Shown piece by piece: positions 1 through 5,584 of a DNA stretch of 9,616 nt (positions are counted from its first letter, which is position 1; every line of letters starts with the position of its first letter). Made by a program: the position numbers and the translations under genes. The notes under the pieces are model-generated. The model worked only from the letters and a program-made list of their open reading frames with translations. It searched no databases and was not told the origin of the DNA. Source of the stretch: a bacterium F11 (lineage in GTDB: Bacteria; Elusimicrobiota; Elusimicrobia; F11). Where the stretch lies: the NCBI GenBank assembly GCA_002176905.1, contig MSYE01000195.1, positions 1 to 9,616 of the forward strand, given 5' to 3'.

Positions 1-659
1 CTCGATCCCATTTGAAGCGTTCTCAACGGCCTGGTAATAAAGGTGGCCAGAAGAAGAGCGCCCAGAAGCCCACATATAATCGCCACAATGAAAGCGACCT
101 GAATCTGACCCACGGATTTTCGGTGGCTGCGATTGATCTCTGTGACAATTTCCGCCTTATCAAAACCAACCCGGGCCACGCCGTGGTATTTCGGGGGATT
201 GACTCCAATTACAACAGGAAGGGACAGATCCAGGATTTTTCGTTTTTTACCTTCTGTTTCCTGAATTAGATCCTGGAAAAGGGGATAAGATCGATTTCGA
301 TACACCAAGGCTTTTTGTGTGGCTTCGTCTGTTAGGGTTGTACCAATAAGATTGAAGTTGGTGTGGACCCGAATTTCTCCATCGGGTTCAATGACCATGG
401 CATAACCTTTGGGTTGAGACCGTTTCAAGAGTTTGATGAAGTTCACCATGTCGGTATCATCATCAACGAGAATGGCTTCCCGTACCACTTGGCGCAGACC
501 CTTCACAATGCCAATCCGATTTTCCCGGTCCGATTTGACGATGGCTTTCTTTTGGCCTTGGAGAATAAAATAGCCAAACGTTGTGGCCACCAAGACCACG
601 AGAAGGGTTGCGAAAAAGGCAAGTTTGAACTTTAAACCGCGACGTTTTTTCCGAGCCAT
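1..659 (-). CDS. Membrane-bound sensor protein with Cache-like extracytoplasmic domain and HAMP start (partial, C-terminus outside window)
   Basis: The minus strand is open from the ATG at 659 to the left edge (219 codons, no stop), so only the N-terminal part is seen. It begins MARKKRRG, a positively charged tail, followed by a membrane segment at about residues 13-33. About 150 extracytoplasmic residues follow, with the pattern GYAMVIEPDGEIRVHTN near residue 85 and a later LSLPVVIG stretch. Both resemble single-Cache sensor domains that bind small ligands. A second membrane segment lies at about 186-208, and ITRPLRTLQ after it is the start of a HAMP linker. The output domain is lost; a histidine kinase, nucleotide cyclase, GGDEF protein or chemoreceptor are all possible. 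An in-frame ATG at 668 (MSPMARKK) is an alternative start; neither has a strong ribosome binding site. The gene is divergent from the diguanylate cyclase, across the 736-838 inverted repeat. Confidence 0.8.
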   Translation of the reverse strand, partial: MARKKRRGLKFKLAFFATLLVVLVATTFGYFILQGQKKAIVKSDRENRIGIVKGLRQVVREAILVDDDTDMVNFIKLLKRSQPKGYAMVIEPDGEIRVHTNFNLIGTTLTDEATQKALVYRNRSYPLFQDLIQETEGKKRKILDLSLPVVIGVNPPKYHGVARVGFDKAEIVTEINRSHRKSVGQIQVAFIVAIICGLLGALLLATFITRPLRTLQMGS

Positions 660-735
660 AGGGCTCATCTTACAAGATCAAAACGGTCCTAGGTAGAGAG
701 GGTTAAGGTTCATAAATCACCCACATATTCCAAAT

Positions 736-838
736 CCTCTCATGCGCATGCGCGATCGCGATCGCTTAACGATCTTATCGCACAGGCGTAAATCAATAAA
801 ATCGATAGTCGATCGCGATCGCGCGTGCGCATGAGAGG
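736..838. repeat. CGC-NNN inverted repeat, copy 1 (divergent promoter region)
   Basis: The 28-nt arms at 736-763 and 811-838 are reverse complements with one mismatch (T749 against G825, a U-G pair in RNA). They flank a 47-nt interior. Each arm is flanked outside by CCTCTC/GAGAGG and inside consists of CGC triplets alternating with ATG or GAT. This creates overlapping GCGATCGC octamers and at least five GATC sites. The element fills the space between the divergent sensor and diguanylate cyclase genes. It differs from the other three copies in module content (ATG and GAT rather than TGA, GCT, ATT) and in having a longer loop. No U-tract follows either side, so it is not an ordinary terminator. 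Confidence 0.85.
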
Positions 839-862
839 TTCCTTTATGCGTGATGTTTTCCT

Positions 863-889
863 TTGAATTCTGTCCTCAAACTTTATACA
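863..889 (+). promoter_or_regulatory. Candidate sigma70 promoter of the diguanylate cyclase gene
   Basis: TTGAAT at 863-868 and TATACA at 884-889 each match four of six consensus positions, with a 15-nt spacer, slightly short. Transcription would begin near 896, only about 5 nt before the ATG at 901, giving an almost leaderless message. This is tentative. It matches the similar TTGAAA/TATACT promoter of pilB in style, and it would exclude the upstream GTG (850) and ATG (853) as starts. Confidence 0.35.
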
Positions 890-900
890 AATGCAAGGGT

Positions 901-1836
901 ATGGCTGAGCCCAATTCGAAAGAGCCGCAGCAGAAGATTTTGGTGGTGGAAGACGACAGCGGAGTTTCCTCCATGCTGAAGGAAATTCTGACCGATGAAG
1001 GCTTTGATGTCTCTGTGGCGGCTGACGGAAAGAAGGCAACCGAACTCCTCAGCTTTTTCTCACCAGATCTTGTTCTCCTTGATCTTCAAGTCCCTCACCG
1101 AAAAGGTCATGAAATCCTAAGAGATATTCGTGAGAAGGATCATCAATACGGGATCTTTGTTCCCGTTATTGTGTTGACAGGGGTTTACACCACCCGAGAA
1201 GACAAAGTCACCAGTCTCAATGCCGGAGCAGATGATTTTCTTCCCAAACCTTTTGATCTCGTCGAATTGTTGGCGAGGGTTCGGTCTCTTTTGCGGGTAC
1301 GTGAACTCTACAAGAGGTCCCAATATTTGGCTTCCCATGATCATCTCACCCGGTGTTACAACCGGCGGTATCTTTTGGACTTCTTGGATCGAGAAGCCGA
1401 GCGGTACAAGCGCTACAAGGCACCCTTCTCTTATTTCCTTATTGATCTTGATTATTTCAAGTCCATCAATGATCAATTTGGACATGATGCGGGAGATCAG
1501 GTTTTGATGAACGTGGGTTTTCAACTGCAAGATTTCTTCCGTGCAGTAGATTGTGTGGCCCGGTTGGGGGGTGACGAATTTGCGATCGTTCTTCCAGATC
1601 TCGGCCCTGGAGAGGCCCAAAAGGTGGGAGATCGCCTCATTGGTTCCATGGATCAGATTCGAAAAATTGAATCCTTACCCAAGGAAATGGCTGCCAAAAT
1701 TGGATTTAGTGTGGGGGGGGCTTGTCTTCCCACTCATACCAATGATAAGGAGGAACTGATGCGTTTGGCAGATGAGGCCATGTACTACTCCAAAAAAGCC
1801 GGACGGAATCAGTTTCATCTGGCTCCGCTTCCTTAG
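901..1836 (+). CDS. Response regulator with GGDEF output domain (PleD-like diguanylate cyclase)
   Basis: Probable cytoplasmic two-component response regulator that makes cyclic di-GMP from two GTP when phosphorylated. From the ATG at 901 the protein is 311 residues. The receiver domain (about 12-132) has the acidic pair D18/D19, phospho-acceptor D61 in LLDLQ, T93 in VLTG and K116 in LPKPF. The GGDEF domain (about 140-308) has DHLTRCYNRR, the substrate region DYFKSINDQFGHDAGD, and the intact signature GGDEF at 223-227. An inhibitory I-site RAVD lies at 214-217, exactly five residues before GGDEF, so active synthesis with product feedback is expected. Upstream in-frame starts at 850 (GTG) and 853 (ATG) would add 16-17 residues unlike a receiver N-terminus. 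The 901 start has AAGGG only 1 nt away, so the start is not certain. No cognate kinase is visible unless the truncated divergent sensor is one. A run of eight G lies at 1713-1720. Confidence 0.93.
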   Translation: MAEPNSKEPQQKILVVEDDSGVSSMLKEILTDEGFDVSVAADGKKATELLSFFSPDLVLLDLQVPHRKGHEILRDIREKDHQYGIFVPVIVLTGVYTTREDKVTSLNAGADDFLPKPFDLVELLARVRSLLRVRELYKRSQYLASHDHLTRCYNRRYLLDFLDREAERYKRYKAPFSYFLIDLDYFKSINDQFGHDAGDQVLMNVGFQLQDFFRAVDCVARLGGDEFAIVLPDLGPGEAQKVGDRLIGSMDQIRKIESLPKEMAAKIGFSVGGACLPTHTNDKEELMRLADEAMYYSKKAGRNQFHLAPLP

Positions 1837-1864
1837 GGTCTTGCCATCCCCATAATTTTTCACG

Positions 1865-1925
1865 CTTTCGCTGACGCGCTCGCATTCGATCATTAATTAA
1901 TCGATCGCGAGCGCGTCAGCGAAAG
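1865..1925. repeat. CGC-NNN inverted repeat, copy 2
   Basis: Perfect 19-nt inverted arms at 1865-1883 and 1907-1925 enclose a 23-nt AT-rich centre containing ATTAATTAAT. The left arm reads CGC alternating with TTT, TGA, GCT and ATT. Its 30 nt at 1868-1897 are identical to 7416-7445 of copy 4. The flank CACGCTTTCGC at 1861-1871 is identical to 4902-4912 in copy 3. It lies in the gap between the diguanylate cyclase and the pilB promoter. There is no U-tract after the stem. Confidence 0.88.
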
Positions 1926-1945
1926 AGTAAGCGATGTTAAAAACA

Positions 1946-1960
1946 CCTCTAAAATACCAT
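1946..1960 (+). repeat. Conserved tail downstream of inverted repeat copy 2
   Basis: CTAAAATACCAT at 1949-1960 is identical to 4996-5007 downstream of copy 3 and lies at nearly the same distance from the stem (about 24 versus 17 nt). In both places it is preceded by a GCGAT-GTTAA-like stretch and a C-rich stretch. It is therefore probably part of the repeat element rather than chance. It contains TAAAAT, a possible -10 box, but no matching -35 box is placed correctly. Confidence 0.6.
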
Positions 1961-2018
1961 ACTAATTCGCTCCTCGCTTTTCTGCTCTGTCATCAGCCCC
2001 CCCAATTATTTTTCCCAA

Positions 2019-2046
2019 TTGAAAACTTTTGAACTCCCGTTATACT
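2019..2046 (+). promoter_or_regulatory. Sigma70-type promoter of pilB
   Basis: TTGAAA at 2019-2024 and TATACT at 2041-2046 are each close to consensus and separated by 16 nt. The start of transcription would be near 2053, giving a leader of about 15 nt that still contains the purine-rich GAGAG (2054-2058) before the ATG at 2068. It excludes the upstream in-frame TTG at 2029. A run of seven C (1997-2003) lies 15 nt upstream of the -35 box. Confidence 0.65.
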
Positions 2047-2067
2047 GAATATCGAGAGAACAAAAAC

Positions 2068-3798
2068 ATGGCGAATAATCCCAACGTTTTAGGTCGTAAG
2101 ACCATCAAAGATATCTTCGTTGAACATAAGCTTTTGAACGATGAAGATATAGAAAAAGCCCTTCGAGAGTCCAAAAACGCTCAGAAACCACTCCAACAAG
2201 TTGTTGTTGATTTGAAATTGACCGATCGGGTTGATGTGCTCCAAATATTGTCCAAAGAATGGCGGGGGCGGGCTGTTGATTTGGCGGAGATGGATGTGGA
2301 TCCCGAAGTGGTGAAAGTTGTTTCCGAACAGAATGCCCGTCGGCATTTGGCTCTCCCTTTTGCCAAAGAAGACCGGGTTCTCTTGGTGGCGATGGCAGAC
2401 CCTCGGGATTTCTTTATTGCCGAAGACATTCACCTTCGAACCGGTTTTGAAGTCCAGAGTTATTTGGCGCTCCCAGAAGATATCTTGCGAGAGCTTGATA
2501 AAGTTTATGGTGTGGGATCAGGCGTTCAATCAGAAGAGTTGGTTAAGGGGATCACCGAGCAGGTTGCCGAAGAAGGCGCCATATCATTGGAGAGTATTGA
2601 GGATGCGGTTGATGTGGCGGAAATCGATGCCTCTGCTCCCGAAGTGGAACGAATCGTGAATGCCATTATTTTGGGGGCTCTTCAACAAAAGGCATCCGAC
2701 ATCCATGTTGAACCTTTTGAGAATCGGTTTATTGTACGTTATCGGATTGATGGAGATCTTCGAGAAGCGAAATTTCAGATTCCCATGTCATATAAAGCGG
2801 CGGTGATTGCAAAAATTAAAATTATGACCAACCAGATGGATATCACCGAACGCCGTCGGCCACAAGATGGTCGCATTCAAGTGACAGCCAAAGGCAATCC
2901 CGTTGAATTTCGTGTCAACATGATTCCCACGGTATTTGGCGAATCTTGCGTTATGCGGGTGTTGGATCGATCCAGTGTAAAGGTCAATCTGGATATTTTG
3001 GGTTTCCATCCCGAAGTATTGACTAGATTTCGAGAACTCATTCGGATTCCGTATGGTCTGATGCTCGTGTGTGGTCCAACCGGGTCTGGAAAATCAACAA
3101 CCTTATATGCTGCTCTTAATGCCATTAATGAGCCCGATAGCAAAATTTTGACCGCTGAGAATCCTGTTGAGTATAACCTGGATGGCATCATCCAAACAAA
3201 TATCAATACCGATATCGGGTTTACTTTCGCAGATGCCCTAAGGGCTTTTTTGCGACAAGATCCGGATATTATAATGGTCGGAGAAATTCGTGATAAAGAG
3301 ACAGCCCAAATTGCGATGGAAGCCGCCATGACCGGTCACCTCGTTTTTTCAACCATTCATACCAATGATGCTCCCTCGGCCATCGCCCGTCTCCACGAGA
3401 TGGGGGTTCCCTCGTTTCTTGTGGGAGGAACGCTGGAAGGTGTTTTGGCCCAACGCCTGGTTCGACGGATATGTAAGGATTGCGCCCGTCCAACTCAAGC
3501 CACTGATACCGCGAAGAAAGTTTTTGAAAAATACAATATCGATATTTCAAAAGCCAAATTTAAGAAGGGAAAGGGTTGCGCCGCTTGTATGGAATCGGGA
3601 TTTAAAGGGCGCGCTGGGATACATGAATTTCTCGTTATGGATGAGGACGTTCGAAGAATGATGTTAAAAGAAGTGGCGGCCGGTCCTATTCGAGAAGTAG
3701 CTGTAAAAAATGGAATGCGGTTGATGTTGTTGGATGGTCTTATTAAGGTGACTCAAGGTCTTACGACGGTTGAAGAGATTTTGGCCGCCACACAATAA
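2068..3798 (+). CDS. pilB: Type IV pilus assembly ATPase PilB (GspE/PilB family)
   Basis: Cytoplasmic hexameric ATPase that drives pilin polymerisation; 576 residues, normal for PilB. The N-terminal region (about 10-150) has the GspE N-terminal/MshEN arrangement, with two tandem helical motifs ending in RGRAVDLAEMDVDPEVV. The ATPase core begins near SDIHVEPFENRF. Walker A GPTGSGKS is at 336-343, an Asp-box follows in TAENPVEYNLDG, Walker B is DPDIIMVGEIRD at 398-409, and the His-box is in STIHTND. The zinc-binding cysteine pairs are C469/C472 and C504/C507. The ATG at 2068 is chosen because a promoter covers the longer TTG start and GAGAG sits 9 nt upstream. The HD-GYP gene begins 7 nt after the stop, implying co-transcription. 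GspE of a type II secretion system is the alternative; the sequence is closer to PilB as I remember that family, but no pilM/pilC/pilin neighbour is visible to settle it. Confidence 0.9.
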   Translation: MANNPNVLGRKTIKDIFVEHKLLNDEDIEKALRESKNAQKPLQQVVVDLKLTDRVDVLQILSKEWRGRAVDLAEMDVDPEVVKVVSEQNARRHLALPFAKEDRVLLVAMADPRDFFIAEDIHLRTGFEVQSYLALPEDILRELDKVYGVGSGVQSEELVKGITEQVAEEGAISLESIEDAVDVAEIDASAPEVERIVNAIILGALQQKASDIHVEPFENRFIVRYRIDGDLREAKFQIPMSYKAAVIAKIKIMTNQMDITERRRPQDGRIQVTAKGNPVEFRVNMIPTVFGESCVMRVLDRSSVKVNLDILGFHPEVLTRFRELIRIPYGLMLVCGPTGSGKSTTLYAALNAINEPDSKILTAENPVEYNLDGIIQTNINTDIGFTFADALRAFLRQDPDIIMVGEIRDKETAQIAMEAAMTGHLVFSTIHTNDAPSAIARLHEMGVPSFLVGGTLEGVLAQRLVRRICKDCARPTQATDTAKKVFEKYNIDISKAKFKKGKGCAACMESGFKGRAGIHEFLVMDEDVRRMMLKEVAAGPIREVAVKNGMRLMLLDGLIKVTQGLTTVEEILAATQ

Positions 3799-3805
3799 CA
3801 ATTTT

Positions 3806-4870
3806 ATGGATCAAACCAATTCTCTTTTTGAATTTGCAAGGAGTGTCTTTACCAACCAAGATGTGGATTCCCTCCTCATCCAAATCAGTGGTGCAGTCGA
3901 ACGCATGACCAATTCTGAGGCGGCTTCTATTCTTCTCTTGGACGCCGATAAAAAACAACTAACTTTTCGTGCGGCCACTGGAGAGAAAGGGAAAACCATG
4001 AAACGATTCTATGTGCCGGTCGGACAAGGAGTGGCCGGTTGGGTGGCCCAAAACGGAAGGCCCTTGATCATTCAAGATGTTCAGTCTGATACCAGGTTTA
4101 CGGGCAAAATCGACAAATCCAGCGGGTTCTCAACCCGATCCATTATGGCTCTTCCCTTGTTTGCCAATGGGGATTTGATTGGGGTTTGTGAAGCCCTTAA
4201 TAAAATTGAAGGGATTTTTACCGAAAGCGATCAGCAAATACTGCAAAGCTTATCTGCTTTGGCGGGCGTGGCCATTCATAATGCTCGTGTGACGGAAGAA
4301 TATCGGAATTTCTTTTCGCGTTCCATTGAAATTATGGCCACGGCCATTGAAGGAGCTGATACAAAAATGACGGGTCATTCCTATCGTGTGGCTGAGTTGA
4401 CCTGTCGTTTGGGACATCAGCTGGGCGTTGTTGGGGATGAATATCGAGATCTCTATTACGCAGGACTCCTCCATGATATTGGGATGGTGTCTCTTCATGA
4501 TTTGCGTTATCTTCCACGGGTGATCAATCAGACCATCCAGCGAACACCTGATAAGCTTCATCCTTTGATTGGGGCTGAATTGGTAAAAGATATTCGTCTT
4601 TTGGCTCAGATTTCACCGGTGATTCGTCATCATCATGAATTTTTTGATGGATCGGGCCATCCGGATGGTTTGGTGGGAGATGATATTCCGTTTCATTCTC
4701 GGATTATTGGATTTGTTGAGCAACTTGATGAAATTTTCATGAATGGTGCGATCGGAGAAGAATTCGAAAAAGAAGCCATCAAAAAGGCCGAGCGGGGTGT
4801 CGGCACCAAGTTTGATCCCCAAGTCGTCGAGGCTTACTTACAGCTAACCAAAAAATCAAACGCTGCGTAG
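3806..4870 (+). CDS. GAF domain plus HD-GYP domain protein (divergent c-di-GMP phosphodiesterase or receptor)
   Basis: Cytoplasmic protein of 354 residues. The N-terminal GAF domain (about 8-165) has VPVGQGVAGWVAQNGRPLIIQDVQSD and ends in an LSALAGVAIHNARV helix. The HD-GYP-type domain (about 168-340) keeps the metal-binding set H191, H223-D224, H252 and H276/H277, and has a DGSG-x-P loop. HD-GYP domains hydrolyse cyclic di-GMP to pGpG or GMP. Several signature residues differ: HDIGK is HDIGM (M227), GYP is GHP (284-286), and the usual Asp in the ARI-x-x-V-x-D segment is E305. Activity is therefore uncertain, and a c-di-GMP sensing role is possible. The ATG at 3806 is 7 nt after the pilB stop with no Shine-Dalgarno, so translational coupling is likely. 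An in-frame TTG at 3770, inside pilB, is less likely. The pairing with pilB suggests a role in pilus control. Confidence 0.88.
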   Translation: MDQTNSLFEFARSVFTNQDVDSLLIQISGAVERMTNSEAASILLLDADKKQLTFRAATGEKGKTMKRFYVPVGQGVAGWVAQNGRPLIIQDVQSDTRFTGKIDKSSGFSTRSIMALPLFANGDLIGVCEALNKIEGIFTESDQQILQSLSALAGVAIHNARVTEEYRNFFSRSIEIMATAIEGADTKMTGHSYRVAELTCRLGHQLGVVGDEYRDLYYAGLLHDIGMVSLHDLRYLPRVINQTIQRTPDKLHPLIGAELVKDIRLLAQISPVIRHHHEFFDGSGHPDGLVGDDIPFHSRIIGFVEQLDEIFMNGAIGEEFEKEAIKKAERGVGTKFDPQVVEAYLQLTKKSNAA

Positions 4871-4896
4871 AATCTCATTCTATAATTGCAAATTAG

Positions 4897-4979
4897 TCGC
4901 TCACGCTTTCGCATTCGCGCTCGCGATCGATTAATTAATTGATAATCGAATGCGAGCGCGAATGCGAAAGCGTGAGCGA
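4897..4979. repeat. CGC-NNN inverted repeat, copy 3 (perfect 28-bp arms)
   Basis: The arms 4897-4924 and 4952-4979 are exact reverse complements over 28 nt and flank a 27-nt AT-rich interior with TTAATTAATT. The left arm is strictly CGC alternating with TCA, TTT, ATT, GCT and GAT. It sits between the HD-GYP gene and the promoter of the PilZ operon. A stem this long would be very stable in RNA and could protect 3' ends or block read-through, but there is no terminal U-tract. Confidence 0.9.
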
Positions 4980-4991
4980 TTGTTAAGGGAT

Positions 4992-5007
4992 CCCCCTAAA
5001 ATACCAT
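4992..5007 (+). repeat. Conserved tail downstream of inverted repeat copy 3
   Basis: CTAAAATACCAT at 4996-5007 repeats exactly the 12 nt at 1949-1960 beside copy 2. The sequence between the stem and this motif is also similar (GCGATTGTTAA here, GCGATGTTAA there). It supports a larger mobile or duplicated unit that extends beyond the palindrome. Confidence 0.6.
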
Positions 5008-5067
5008 CTTGTTGATATTCAATGGATTTCACGCCTATTTATACTGGTGCCTGGTATTCAATTGATC

Positions 5068-5073
5068 TATAAT
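5068..5073 (+). promoter_or_regulatory. Candidate -10 box for the PilZ operon
   Basis: A perfect TATAAT lies 43 nt before the PilZ start. No good -35 hexamer is present at 16-18 nt upstream (TGGTGC is the best there), so an activator or a different promoter class may be needed. A start near 5080 would give a leader of about 37 nt containing the strong ribosome binding site. Confidence 0.4.
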
Positions 5074-5100
5074 GATTTTTCAACGTTAGCCATTATTTAT

Positions 5101-5107
5101 AAAGGAG
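5101..5107 (+). promoter_or_regulatory. Strong ribosome binding site of the PilZ gene
   Basis: AAAGGAG, 9 nt before the ATG at 5117. It is one of the two best Shine-Dalgarno placements in the window and fixes the start of this gene. Confidence 0.75.
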
Positions 5108-5116
5108 AATTGGTCC

Positions 5117-5581
5117 ATGCGATCACAAAAAGAACGGCGAAAAAAGAGACGGTGGCAGGTGGCAGTCTTGGTCCGATGTTCCCTCCCCAAATTTGAACAC
5201 GAAGTTTTTGAACTGGAAATGTGGGCCAAAGATGTCAACGAAAAAGGGATGAAGTTGGAATGGTCTCGCGGCCTCAATGTCTCCCAGTTGCACAAAGAGG
5301 GTCCAGCCACGGAAGTTCACTCCATCCGATTTGATGATGTTTCCTTTGTCAAAGGCGAATACATCAAGATTCAAGATTTGTTTTACGACGATGATGGTGA
5401 CTCTCCCTTTATTGAAGGAAAAGTTCTCTGGGCCAGACGGGGCGCCGATTCCTGGTTTTTGGGAATTCAATTTGATGATCCAAAAAAACAACCAAAGGCC
5501 CTTTTGGGTGCCTTCAAGGACTTCTTGAATGTGGTCAAACAGCCGAACGATTTTCTTGAAAAGGCATCCCGAAAAAAATAA
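5117..5581 (+). CDS. PilZ domain protein (probable c-di-GMP effector)
   Basis: Small cytoplasmic protein of 154 residues with the layout of a PilZ c-di-GMP receptor. A basic N-terminal segment carries two overlapping RxxxR motifs (R7/R11 and R8/R12) just before the first strand VAVLVRCSLP. Then comes DVNEKG at 39-44, which fits the second motif (D/N)xSxxG except that Ser is Asn. The strand GKVLWARRGADSWFLGIQFDD, with its W-x-x-x-x-F-L-G-I-Q-F ending, is typical of the PilZ beta-barrel. The Asn substitution may change affinity. It is first gene of a tight four-gene operon and follows the diguanylate cyclase and HD-GYP genes, consistent with reading the same second messenger. The assignment rests on motifs and fold pattern; a YcgR-like or pilus partner role cannot be distinguished. 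Confidence 0.75.
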   Translation: MRSQKERRKKRRWQVAVLVRCSLPKFEHEVFELEMWAKDVNEKGMKLEWSRGLNVSQLHKEGPATEVHSIRFDDVSFVKGEYIKIQDLFYDDDGDSPFIEGKVLWARRGADSWFLGIQFDDPKKQPKALLGAFKDFLNVVKQPNDFLEKASRKK

Positions 5582-5584
5582 ATC

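Noticed and set aside
12..635. Open frames on the plus strand (12-269, 363-635) and a minus frame (23-208)
   Set aside because: They lie opposite, or out of frame with, the continuous minus-strand sensor frame running from 659 to the left edge, which has membrane segments and a HAMP start; they show no domain pattern.
740..1039. Minus-strand frame of 99 codons across the inverted repeat and the receiver start
   Set aside because: It is made partly of the repeat and partly of the reverse of a clear receiver domain; low-complexity, Arg/Asp-rich composition.
1117..1620. Minus-strand frame of 167 codons inside the diguanylate cyclase gene
   Set aside because: It is antisense to the conserved receiver-GGDEF coding sequence, with no ribosome binding site or recognisable motif.
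4871..5000. Repeat copy 3 as an intrinsic terminator
   Set aside because: The stem is strong but is followed by GTTAAGG rather than a U-tract, so terminator function is not supported by sequence.
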